DNA of 64,000 nt, taken from the NCBI RefSeq assembly GCF_000576635.1, contig NZ_AVFL01000016.1:104664-168663 (forward strand). Reading direction: 5' to 3'. A model generated the notes under the pieces. That model searched no databases and was not told the DNA's origin. It worked only from the letters and a program-made list of their open reading frames with translations. The first letter of the stretch is position 1, and every line of letters begins with the position of its first letter. Position numbers and translations under genes: made by a program. Of the stretch, positions 45,040 through 54,925 are shown one piece after another. Source of the DNA: Skermanella stibiiresistens SB22. Lineage in GTDB: Bacteria; Pseudomonadota; Alphaproteobacteria; Azospirillales; Azospirillaceae.

Positions 45040-46093
45040 CCCCGTCACCGCGGCGGAGTCGCCCGACCTTCCCGAGCCGACGCCGGATGCGCCGGCCGTC
45101 ACCGAGGCCGCGCCAGAAACCGCGGCGGAGGCGGAGCTTGACGCTGGGGCGGAGCTTGAAGCGGGCGCGGAGCCCGAGGTTGAGGCCGGGAAGCCGACCG
45201 CCGCGGCGGCGATGCGCTACCGGACAAGGCACACCACCAGCTATCACTATGGTGACGGCGTATCGGTGTCGCAGCACATCGTCCACCTGCTCCCGCGCGA
45301 GCATCTGCGGCAAACCTGCTCGTCCATCAGCCTGACGATCAAACCGGAACCGGCGGTGCGGAACGCCTGGACGGATTATTTCGGCAACCCGTCCGAATAC
45401 TTCGCGGTCCAGGCTCCCCATCGGTCCCTGGTCATCGAGTCGGTCATCGAATTGGAGGTGAAGCCGCCGACCGGGCTGGACGCGGCCGCCTCGCCCACAT
45501 GGGAGAAGGTCCGCGACACCGCCCGAGCGCCGCGCGGCCTGGAGGCGATCGAGGCCAACGAGTTCCTGTTCGACAGCGTCATGGTCAAGGCGTCGGCCGA
45601 TCTGGCGGCCTACGCGGCGCCCTCGTTCCCGGCGGATCGTCCCGTGGCCGAAGCGGCGCTCGATCTGATGCACAGGATATACGAGGACTTCACCTTCGAT
45701 TCGACCGCGACCTCAGTCGCGACGCCCCTGGCCGAGGTGCTGGCCCACAAACGCGGTGTTTGCCAGGATTTCGCCCATCTCGGTGTCGGCTGCCTGCGCT
45801 CGCTTGGACTGCCCGGCCGCTATGTCAGCGGCTATCTGCGGACATACCCGCCGCCGGGCCGCGAGCGGCTGATCGGCGCCGACGCGTCGCATGCCTGGTT
45901 CTCGGTCTGGTGCGGCGCCGAGGTAGGTTGGGTCGATCTCGACCCGACCAACGACAAGCCGGCCGACACGGACTACATCACGCTCGCGTGGGGTCGCGAT
46001 TATGACGATGTCAGTCCCGTCAGAGGCGTGATTCTGGGTGGCTGGGGCCACTCCCTGGATGTGGAGGTGGATGTAGAGCCGCTGTCCGATTGA
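45002..46093 (+). CDS. Transglutaminase family protein with acidic N-terminal extension
   Basis: This 363-residue protein has a transglutaminase N-terminal domain from about residue 71 ('MRYRTRHTTSYHYGD') and a core with Cys254 ('RGVCQDFAH'), His298 ('DASHAW') and Asp314 ('DLDPTN'). The first 70 residues are a Pro/Ala/Glu low-complexity stretch with repeated 'AELEAGAE'-like units. Homologues normally begin at the Met71 equivalent (45212), so either a long disordered extension is real or translation starts at 45212. The frame upstream overlaps the preceding gene. It is the third gene of the operon. Confidence 0.9.
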   Translation: MPISAMPSPAPPDPVTAAESPDLPEPTPDAPAVTEAAPETAAEAELDAGAELEAGAEPEVEAGKPTAAAAMRYRTRHTTSYHYGDGVSVSQHIVHLLPREHLRQTCSSISLTIKPEPAVRNAWTDYFGNPSEYFAVQAPHRSLVIESVIELEVKPPTGLDAAASPTWEKVRDTARAPRGLEAIEANEFLFDSVMVKASADLAAYAAPSFPADRPVAEAALDLMHRIYEDFTFDSTATSVATPLAEVLAHKRGVCQDFAHLGVGCLRSLGLPGRYVSGYLRTYPPPGRERLIGADASHAWFSVWCGAEVGWVDLDPTNDKPADTDYITLAWGRDYDDVSPVRGVILGGWGHSLDVEVDVEPLSD

Positions 46094-46097
46094 AAAA

Positions 46098-46121
46098 CCC
46101 TACCAATGTAGGGCTTATTTT
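46098..46121 (+). terminator. Weak terminator after transglutaminase operon
   Basis: A 6-bp stem (46098-46103 with 46108-46113, loop CAAT) is followed by CTTATTTT. It starts four bases after the stop codon. A TATAAT at 46124-46129 just behind it could be the -10 of the diguanylate cyclase gene, although no -35 is clear. Confidence 0.55.
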
Positions 46122-46164
46122 AGTATAATCCCGCAAAATAGACCAAGGCCTTGCGGGCGAAGGC

Positions 46165-47373
46165 GTGAAACAAAAACTCTCCAAACTCCTGGTCCAGATC
46201 GCCGACAAAACTTTGGCGAACATCGATGGCGACATCTCCCTGGCGCAGGTTCACGACCTGATCGAACCGAGGAGACACTCGCCGGTGATCCAACGGCGGC
46301 GCGCCGCGCTGATCGTCTCGCGAGCCCGGATCGTCGCGGGGGTCTTCTCGATCCTGACTCCGATCTGGATCGCCATCGACATGTATCTGTTCGCTTGGCC
46401 GCAGTGGGGTTATCTCGCCGCGCTCCGGATCACCGCCAGCATCGCCTTCGGCACTCTGGCGCTGTGGTACAAGGGTGGTGACGGCATCAGGCACGCCTGG
46501 ACGGCGCTGGGCTGGCTGCTGTCGGTGCCCACCCTGTTCTTCATCGCGTCGCATCCGATGGTCAACGAGTTCGACCCCACCAGCGCGGCGGCGGCCATCG
46601 CGGCGGGCTACGCGTTCCTGCCCTTCGTCATGTGCGCCGGGCTCAGCGTCTTCCCGATCACCGCGATCGAGGGGGTGGTCTTCGCGACGCCGCTGCTGCT
46701 CGCCCATCTGACCGCCGGTGTCTACGGCTCGGCGATCTTCCCGTTCAATTCCTATCTCGGCGCCATGTGGCTTCTGCTGCTGCTCTCGTCGGTCGCGACG
46801 CTGGCGGCGATGAGCCAGCTTCACTTCCTGATGGCGCTGGTCAGCCAGTCCTCGCACGACAAGCTCACCGGCGCCTATGCCCGCCGGATCGGCGAGGAAA
46901 TGCTGAATCTCCAGTTCGGCAACGCGCGGCGCAACCAGCGCCCGTTGTCGCTGGTCTTCATCGACCTGGATGATTTCAAGAAGGTCAACGATCGCTTCGG
47001 CCACGAGGGGGGCGACCGGGTGCTGCGCGACGCGGCCCAAGCCTTGCTGACCGGCCTGCGGCAGGGCGATTTGGTGATCCGCTGGGGTGGGGAGGAGTTC
47101 CTGGTCGTGATGCCGGATACCGACACCCCCGGCGCCTTATCGGCGCTGAGGCGCCTGCGGTCGTTCGGCCTGGGAATGCGACCCGATGGCAAGCCTCAAA
47201 CCGCCAGCATCGGAGTCGCCGAAGCCCTGGCGGAAGATCCCCTGACAGCCGACCATCTGGTGGAAATCGCGGACCATCGGATGTACGTGGCCAAACAAGC
47301 GGGAAAAGACCGCGTCTGCAGTGGTGAGCAGGCGTCGATCGAGGAGAAGTTGGAAGCCCTGGAAGCGGTGTGA
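46165..47373 (+). CDS. Membrane-bound diguanylate cyclase (GGDEF)
   Basis: The 402-residue protein makes the second messenger c-di-GMP. Five to six membrane helices occupy residues about 48-225. The GGDEF domain follows (about 230-390) with active site 'GGEEF' at 308-312, metal-binding Asp267 and Asp269/270, and an intact inhibitory I-site 'RQGD' at 299-302, five residues before the active site. No EAL domain is present. The membrane part resembles MASE-type sensors, but no ligand can be named. The start is GTG, preceded by GGGCGAAGG. It is the only c-di-GMP gene in the window. Confidence 0.92.
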   Translation: MKQKLSKLLVQIADKTLANIDGDISLAQVHDLIEPRRHSPVIQRRRAALIVSRARIVAGVFSILTPIWIAIDMYLFAWPQWGYLAALRITASIAFGTLALWYKGGDGIRHAWTALGWLLSVPTLFFIASHPMVNEFDPTSAAAAIAAGYAFLPFVMCAGLSVFPITAIEGVVFATPLLLAHLTAGVYGSAIFPFNSYLGAMWLLLLLSSVATLAAMSQLHFLMALVSQSSHDKLTGAYARRIGEEMLNLQFGNARRNQRPLSLVFIDLDDFKKVNDRFGHEGGDRVLRDAAQALLTGLRQGDLVIRWGGEEFLVVMPDTDTPGALSALRRLRSFGLGMRPDGKPQTASIGVAEALAEDPLTADHLVEIADHRMYVAKQAGKDRVCSGEQASIEEKLEALEAV

Positions 47374-47424
47374 GCAGGCGGCCGAGGATCGCGGCCCGAT
47401 AAAGCGGCCCGATGACGCTGAGGG

Positions 47425-47449
47425 GCCGCCGCGCCTATTGCGCGGCGGC
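47425..47449 (-). terminator. Hairpin around prfC stop codon
   Basis: A perfect 10-bp GC stem (47425-47434 with 47440-47449) has the prfC stop codon in its five-base loop. There is no T-run after it, so it may act in mRNA stability rather than termination. Confidence 0.5.
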
Positions 47450-49048
47450 TTGCTGTACGATCCGGTTCTGCTCGCGAGTCTTGAGGAACTGCACCTTGGG
47501 GAAGTCCTCCTGGGTGCGGTTCATGTGCCACGTGTTGCGCGACAGGAAGACCAGCGCACCGTCGTGGTCCTCGGCGAGATTGGCGCGGTTCGAGTCGACG
47601 AACCGCTTCATCTCGACCGGGTCCTCGCATTCGATCCACCGGGCGGCGTCGACCGACGCTGTTTCGAAACGGGCGGCGATGCCGTATTCCGCCTCTATCC
47701 GCGCGGCCAAGACCTCGAACTGAAGCTGACCGACCACGCCAACCAGCCAATCCGAGCCCAGCATTGGCTTGAAGACTTGGCTGGCCCCCTCCTCCGCGAA
47801 ATGCTCCAGCGCCTTCCGCAGATGCTTGACCCGCATGGGATCATCCAGCCGCACGCGCTGCAGAAGTTCCGGCGCGAAACTCGGCACGCCGGTGAACCGC
47901 AGATCCTCACCCTCGGTCAGCGTGTCGCCGATCCGAAGCGAGCCATGGTTCGGGATGCCGATGATGTCGCCCGGCCAGGCGTCCTCCGCCAGTTCCCGGT
48001 CGCGCGCCAGGAATAGGACGGCGTTGTTGACGGCGAGCAGCTTGCCCGACCGCATGTGCTTCAGCTTGACGCCGCGGCGGAAATGGCCGGAGCACAGACG
48101 GAAGAAGGCGATGCGGTCGCGGTGGTTCGGGTCCATGTTGGCTTGGACCTTGAACACGAAGCCGGTAACCTTCGGCTCGTCCGGCTCGACCATCCGTCCG
48201 TCGGCCGGCTGCGGCCGCGGCGGCGGGGCAAGTTCGCCCAGGCCCTTCAACAGTTCCTGAACGCCGAAATTATTGATGGCGCTGCCGAAGAACACCGGCG
48301 TCAGGTGGCCGGCGCGGTAGGATTCGAGATCGAATTCCGGGCACAAGCCGCGCGCCATCTCGACCTCCTCGCGGAGGGTCGCGACGGCGTGGGCCGGCAG
48401 CAACTCGTCCAGCTTGGGATCGTCCAAGCCCTCGCACTTGACGCCCTGGCTCGCGACATCGCCCTGACGCTTGTCCATCAGGATCAATTGGTCGCGCAAC
48501 AGATCGTAGCAGCCCAGGAAGTCCCGGCCCGATCCGATCGGCCAACTGGCCGGCGTCACGTCGATCGCCAGCGTCTCCTCGATCTCGCTGATCAACTCGA
48601 ACGGATCGCGGGCCTCGCGGTCCATCTTGTTGACGAACGTGATGATCGGAACGTCGCGCAGTCGGCAGACCTCGAACAGCTTGCGGGTCTGGGTCTCAAT
48701 GCCCTTGGCGGCGTCGATCACCATGACGGCGCTGTCGACGGCTGTCAGCGTGCGGTAGGTGTCTTCGGAAAAATCCTCGTGGCCTGGCGTGTCCACCAGG
48801 TTGAAGGTCCGGTCGTCGTAGTCGAAGTTCATCACGGAGGCGGTCACCGAAATGCCGCGCTCGCGCTCCACCTTCATCCAATCCGACCGGGCGCGCCGTT
48901 GCTCGCCACGCGCCTTGACGGCGCCGGCGAGCTGGATCGCACCACCGAACAGCAACAGCTTTTCGGTCAGGGTCGTCTTACCGGCGTCGGGGTGCGCGAT
49001 GATCGCGAACGTCCGGCGCCGGGAGACGGCATCCTGCAGATCACTCAT
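47435..49048 (-). CDS. prfC: Peptide chain release factor 3
   Basis: RF3 is a GTPase that removes RF1 or RF2 from the ribosome after termination. The 537-residue length is normal. GTPase motifs are 'AHPDAGKTT' (G1), 'RGISVTASVM' (G2), 'DTPGHEDFSEDT' (G3) and 'NKMDREARDP' (G4). The C-terminal RF3 domain is complete. AGGAGAGG before the ATG at 49048 decides the start over 49072. Its upstream neighbour on the same strand is a DEAD-box helicase gene 48 bp away. Confidence 0.97.
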   Translation of the reverse strand: MSDLQDAVSRRRTFAIIAHPDAGKTTLTEKLLLFGGAIQLAGAVKARGEQRRARSDWMKVERERGISVTASVMNFDYDDRTFNLVDTPGHEDFSEDTYRTLTAVDSAVMVIDAAKGIETQTRKLFEVCRLRDVPIITFVNKMDREARDPFELISEIEETLAIDVTPASWPIGSGRDFLGCYDLLRDQLILMDKRQGDVASQGVKCEGLDDPKLDELLPAHAVATLREEVEMARGLCPEFDLESYRAGHLTPVFFGSAINNFGVQELLKGLGELAPPPRPQPADGRMVEPDEPKVTGFVFKVQANMDPNHRDRIAFFRLCSGHFRRGVKLKHMRSGKLLAVNNAVLFLARDRELAEDAWPGDIIGIPNHGSLRIGDTLTEGEDLRFTGVPSFAPELLQRVRLDDPMRVKHLRKALEHFAEEGASQVFKPMLGSDWLVGVVGQLQFEVLAARIEAEYGIAARFETASVDAARWIECEDPVEMKRFVDSNRANLAEDHDGALVFLSRNTWHMNRTQEDFPKVQFLKTREQNRIVQQAAAQ

Positions 49049-49096
49049 GAGATGCCTCTCCTGGCTTACCAACCGTACCGGATCGTCCTACCAGCC

Positions 49097-50536
<1,440 letters not shown>

Positions 50537-51007
50537 GGTCAAAAACGTAATCCTCGATACGTGCGTCCACAGAGCGGAGGCACATGCCACCACTTTGGGA
50601 CAAGACAAAAGCGGCGCTCCCGTCGGCGTATCCGGCGGGGAGGCGTCGCGCGCAACGAGCGGCTGCTTTCGGAGAATGAGGGAGCGGGGCGATCGGGCGA
50701 AAAGTCGCGGCCGATGGTCCAGCAATACAATATCCGCAAGGCACGAGGGGCCGAAATGCGGATACGGCACCATGCCGACCGTCGGGGGCCCAAGCCACTC
50801 AACACGGGTGTAGATAGCACCTTTTCCGGAAATTACCAGAGGCGATTTCAATGTTACGCCCCCTGCGGCATGCTGTCATGGCAGGGTTGCGCGCCCAGGC
50901 TATCCGAAAAGCGAAAGCCCGCCCGCGGTGGTTGACACCGCGGGCGGGCTTGCTCACCCCAACGAAATGCGGCACCCCTTGGACGCGGAGCGCCGGGGGT
51001 GTCGCGC
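50537..51007. other. Intergenic region, helicase leader and glgP terminator
   Basis: This 471-bp region lies between two minus-strand genes. It holds the glgP terminator at 50915-50951 and the helicase promoter. The leader before the helicase could be up to 280-330 bases, long enough for cold-shock-type control, but I see no specific structure. Open frames here look random. Confidence 0.4.
50915..50951 (-). terminator. Terminator of glgP
   Basis: A perfect 16-bp stem (50915-50930 with 50936-50951) and five-base loop lies 57 bp after the glgP stop. On the minus strand it is followed by CTTTCGCTTTTC, a T-rich tail. Confidence 0.85.
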
Positions 51008-53515
51008 TCAGTCCTCCGGCAGGACCGGGACGGCGTCCCAGATGTCCTTGGCGTATTCGCCGATGGTCCGGTCGCTGGAGAACCAGCCCATCGACGCCGT
51101 GTTGATCACCGCCTTGCGGGTCCACTGGTCGGCGTTGCGGTACAGGTCGGCGACCGCCTCGTGCGCCTCGCGGTAAGCTTGGAAATCGGCGGTGACGAGG
51201 AACGGATCGCCGCCGTCGGTCAAGGCCTGGATCAGCGGGCGATACCGGTGGGGATCATCCGGCGAGAAGACGCCGCTGGCGATCATGTCCAGTGCCCGCT
51301 TGAGCGGCGGGTTCGCCGCGATGACGTCACGCGCGTTGTAATTGCCGTGGCGCAGCGAGCCGGCCTCCTCGGCGTTGAGACCGAAGATGAAGATGTTCTC
51401 GGGGCCGACGGCCTCGCGGATCTCCACGTTGGCGCCGTCCAGCGTGCCGATCGTCAGCGCGCCGTTCAGCGCCAGCTTCATGTTGCCGGTGCCCGACGCC
51501 TCCATGCCCGCCGTCGAGATCTGCTCCGACAGGTCGGCCGCCGGCATGATCACCTCGGCCAGGGTGACGTTGTAGTTCGGCAGCAGGGCGATCTTCAGCA
51601 GGCCGCGGACGGACGGATCCTGGTTGACCACCTTGGCGACGTCGTTGATCAGCTTCAGGGTCAGCTTCGCCATGTGATATGAGGGAGCCGCCTTGCCGGC
51701 GAAGATCTTGGTGACGGGCACCCAGTTGACCGTCTGGCTGTCGCGCATGTCGTTGTACAGCGCGATCGTCTGAAGCACGTTCAGAAGCTGGCGCTTGTAT
51801 TCGTGGATGCGCTTGACCTGGACGTCGAACATGCTGTCGACGGAGATCTCGATGTTGAGTTCCCGGCCGATAAGCGCCGCCAGACGCTTCTTGTTCTGCC
51901 GCTTGGCCCGGCGGAACTCCTCGCGGAAGACCTCGTCCTCGGCGCGGGGCTTCAGGGCCTCCAACTCCTCCAGGTTCCGGATCCAGCCGCTGCCGATCCG
52001 GCTGGTGATCAGGTCTGACAGGGGCTTGTTGGACTGGTGCAGCCAGCGGCGCGGCGTGATGCCGTTGGTCTTGTTGTTGATGCGGTCCGGGAATTCCTTG
52101 TGCAGGTCCGCGAACACGGTCTGCTTCATCAGTTCGGTGTGCAGGCCGGCGACGCCGTTGACCTTGTGGCTGCCGATGAACGCCAAGTTGCCCATCCGCA
52201 CCCTGCGATCGCCGTTCTCGTCGATCAGCGAGACGCGCGACAGGGTGCCGCTGTCGACGGTCTTGCGGGCCTGGATCTTCTGGAGGAAGCGGCCATTGAT
52301 CTCGTAGATGATCTGCATGTGCCGCGGCAGGACACGCTCGATCAGCCGCACCGGCCACGCCTCCAGCGCTTCCGGCAACAGGGTGTGGTTGGTGTAGGAG
52401 AAGGTGCGCTGGGTGATGTCCCAGGCGTGGTCCCAGTTGAGCGCGTGCTTATCGACCAGCAGACGCATCAGCTCGGCGATGCCGATGGCGGGATGCGTGT
52501 CGTTGATCTGGATCGCCGCCTTGGCCGGCAGCTCGTCGAAGCCGCTGTGGTGCTGGGTGTAGCGGCGCAGGATGTCCTGCAGCGAGGCGCTGGTGAAGAA
52601 GTATTCCTGCTTGAAGCGCAACTCGCGGCCGGCGTCGGTCGCGTCGTTCGGGTACAGCACGCGGCTGAGGTTCTCGGACAGGATCTTCTGCTCGACGGCC
52701 TTCATGTAGTCGCCGTCGTTGAAATGCCCGAAATGGAAGTCGGCGGTCGCCCGCGCCGACCAGAGCCGGAGCGTGTTGATGGTCTTGCCGCCATAGCCGA
52801 CGACCGGGGTGTCGAACGCCATCGCGAGCACGCGCTCGGTATCGACCCACTTGTAGGCGCGCTCGCCCATGCTGTCGCGGGTCTCCTCGACCCGGCCGTA
52901 GAACTCGATCGGGTACAGCACCTCGGGACGCGGGAACTCCCACGGATTGCCGAACTGGAGCCAGTGCTCCGGATGCTCCACCTGCCAGCCGTGCTCGAAC
53001 CGCTGCTCGAACAGGCCGAACTCGTAGCGGATGCCATAGCCATAGCCGGGGAGACCCAGCGTCGCCATGCTGTCCAGGAAGCAGGCGGCCAGACGGCCCA
53101 GGCCGCCATTGCCCAGCGCCGCGTCGGGCTCGACGTCGACGATGTCGTCCAGGCGCATGCCCAATCCGTCCAGCGCCTCGCCGACCTCGCGCATCACGCC
53201 CAGGTTGGCGAGGCTGTTGGTCATCAGGCGGCCGATCAGGAACTCGAGCGAGAGGTAGTACACCCGCTTGGCGTCGGCTTGATAATAGTTCCGGGTCGTC
53301 TCCATCCAGCGGTCGACAAGGCGATCCCGCACGGCGAACGCCGAAGTGGTGAACCAGTCGCGGCGGGTCGCCGAACGACTGTCCTTACCAACCGTGTAAA
53401 CCAAGCCCTCGAGGAAGGATCGCTTGAAGGCTTCGGTGTCCAGGCCCCGGTGTTCCAGGTTTCGCGGATTGTAGCGTGCGTCCATGGATACGCGACTTTC
53501 TGCTGCAAACTTCAT
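51008..53515 (-). CDS. glgP: Glycogen/alpha-glucan phosphorylase
   Basis: This 835-residue enzyme releases glucose 1-phosphate from glycogen or maltodextrins. It covers the full family length. Seen are 'NGGLGRLAACFLDS' near the N-terminus, the 'HEYKRQLLNVL' substrate region and the pyridoxal-phosphate lysine in 'EASGTGNMKLALNGA'. Both the ATG at 53515 and one at 53485 are possible; neither has a strong ribosome binding site. No other glycogen genes (glgA, glgB, glgC, glgX) are near, so it is not part of a visible gene cluster. Confidence 0.95.
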   Translation of the reverse strand: MKFAAESRVSMDARYNPRNLEHRGLDTEAFKRSFLEGLVYTVGKDSRSATRRDWFTTSAFAVRDRLVDRWMETTRNYYQADAKRVYYLSLEFLIGRLMTNSLANLGVMREVGEALDGLGMRLDDIVDVEPDAALGNGGLGRLAACFLDSMATLGLPGYGYGIRYEFGLFEQRFEHGWQVEHPEHWLQFGNPWEFPRPEVLYPIEFYGRVEETRDSMGERAYKWVDTERVLAMAFDTPVVGYGGKTINTLRLWSARATADFHFGHFNDGDYMKAVEQKILSENLSRVLYPNDATDAGRELRFKQEYFFTSASLQDILRRYTQHHSGFDELPAKAAIQINDTHPAIGIAELMRLLVDKHALNWDHAWDITQRTFSYTNHTLLPEALEAWPVRLIERVLPRHMQIIYEINGRFLQKIQARKTVDSGTLSRVSLIDENGDRRVRMGNLAFIGSHKVNGVAGLHTELMKQTVFADLHKEFPDRINNKTNGITPRRWLHQSNKPLSDLITSRIGSGWIRNLEELEALKPRAEDEVFREEFRRAKRQNKKRLAALIGRELNIEISVDSMFDVQVKRIHEYKRQLLNVLQTIALYNDMRDSQTVNWVPVTKIFAGKAAPSYHMAKLTLKLINDVAKVVNQDPSVRGLLKIALLPNYNVTLAEVIMPAADLSEQISTAGMEASGTGNMKLALNGALTIGTLDGANVEIREAVGPENIFIFGLNAEEAGSLRHGNYNARDVIAANPPLKRALDMIASGVFSPDDPHRYRPLIQALTDGGDPFLVTADFQAYREAHEAVADLYRNADQWTRKAVINTASMGWFSSDRTIGEYAKDIWDAVPVLPED

Positions 53516-53713
53516 GAATCGGACCGCGCGTCGGTGTTGTCGCGCGAATGACTACCCGTGTACCGCTATTTCAGTTAAGACTTCCTAAGCGTTGCTATCC
53601 GGATCTATGCGCCCGGTTATTTTCGCCGCATCTTCCCTGTCGCCGGGAAGGGAGTAGGATGGAGGGGCCACCGGGTTGCCATTGGGCCGCCGGTGTCCAT
53701 CCCGAAGGGCAAG

Positions 53714-54925
53714 ATGCAGGACGATACCACGGATACAACAGTAGTTCAGCAAAACGGGCCGGCAAAGAGGATCAGACGCGCTACCGTTTCGGATATCACG
53801 GCGCTTTTGGAGGTCGAGAACCGCTCCTTCGAGCAGGATCGCTTGACGCGGCGCAACCTCAACTATCTGCTCAAGCGTGGCAATGCCGTTTGTCTTTTGG
53901 AAAGCCATGCCACGGCCACGCCCGGCATTCCCTCCGAACGCGTCGCCGGCTACGTGCTGCTGCTGTTCAACGCCGGAACCTCGCTGGCGCGGCTCTACTC
54001 CTTCGCGGTCGATCCCGACTTCCGGCGCCAGGGCGTCGCCCAGCGCCTGCTGGACGAGGCCGAGCGCGAGGCGAGGGACCACGAATGCGTCTATCTCCGT
54101 CTGGAGGTGCGGCGCGACAACGAGGCGGCGATCTCGCTCTACCGGCGCTCGGGGTTCCGCGAGTTCGGTATCTACCGGGACTACTACGCCGACCACATGG
54201 AGGCGCTGCGCCTGGAGAAGCGCCTGACCAACGCGGCCGGACCGCGGGGCATCAAGGTGCCCTATTATGAACAAACATTGGATTTCACCTGTGGTCCATC
54301 GGCCCTGATGATGGCGATGAAGGCCCTGGACCCGGCGCTGGACCTGAACCGCGCGCTGGAACTGCGGATCTGGCGGGAGTCCACCACCATCTTCATGACC
54401 TCGGGCCATGGCGGCTGCGGTCCATACGGGCTGGCGCTGTCGGCGTGGCGGCGCGGTTTCGAGGTTGAACTGATCCTCAACGACGACCGCGCGCTGTTCC
54501 TGGACAGCGTCCGGAGCGAGGAGAAGAAGGAGGTGCTGAGGCTGGTCCAGGAGGACATGCAGAAGGACATCGCGGAGACCGACATCACGGTCAGCTATCG
54601 GGCGTTCGGCGCCGGTGAACTGACCGAGTTGCTGGCGTCCGGGGCGATCCCGGTGGTGCTGATCAGCTCCTACCGGATCTACCGCGAGAAGTTTCCGCAC
54701 TGGGTCGTCGTCGCCGGCTGCGACGAGCGGTTCTATTATGTCCACGATCCCCTGGTCGAGACGGCCAAGCACACCAGCGACACCGATCGCGTCAACATGC
54801 CGATCCTCAAGAAGGACTTCGAGCGCATGGCCCGCTACGGCAAGGCGCAGTTGAAGGCCATGGTCGTCCTACGCTCCCGGCGGCAAGGCTCCGTCCGGGG
54901 TCACAATCGCCAGGATATTCATTGA
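53714..54925 (+). CDS. GNAT acetyltransferase fused to C39-like cysteine peptidase
   Basis: The 403-residue protein has two catalytic domains. Residues about 20-172 are a GNAT acetyltransferase with the acetyl-CoA loop 'RRQGVAQRLL' and 'EVRRDNEAAISLYRRSGF', similar to RimI. Residues about 180-385 are a C39-like papain-fold peptidase with a readable triad: Cys193 ('DFTCGPSA'), His329 ('FPHWVVVAG') and Asp345 ('YVHDPLV'). GAAGGG before the ATG at 53714 is preferred over a GTG at 53693. The next gene, an RLAN-RimK ligase, starts directly after the stop codon (TGAATG). This pair is known from published genome-context surveys as a predicted peptide synthesis/modification system without a known product. 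Confidence 0.93.
   Translation: MQDDTTDTTVVQQNGPAKRIRRATVSDITALLEVENRSFEQDRLTRRNLNYLLKRGNAVCLLESHATATPGIPSERVAGYVLLLFNAGTSLARLYSFAVDPDFRRQGVAQRLLDEAEREARDHECVYLRLEVRRDNEAAISLYRRSGFREFGIYRDYYADHMEALRLEKRLTNAAGPRGIKVPYYEQTLDFTCGPSALMMAMKALDPALDLNRALELRIWRESTTIFMTSGHGGCGPYGLALSAWRRGFEVELILNDDRALFLDSVRSEEKKEVLRLVQEDMQKDIAETDITVSYRAFGAGELTELLASGAIPVVLISSYRIYREKFPHWVVVAGCDERFYYVHDPLVETAKHTSDTDRVNMPILKKDFERMARYGKAQLKAMVVLRSRRQGSVRGHNRQDIH

Noticed and set aside
50537..50851. In-frame 105-codon N-terminal extension of the helicase
   Set aside because: Sequence is not helicase-like, shows no conserved pattern, and the family starts at the ATG at 50536.
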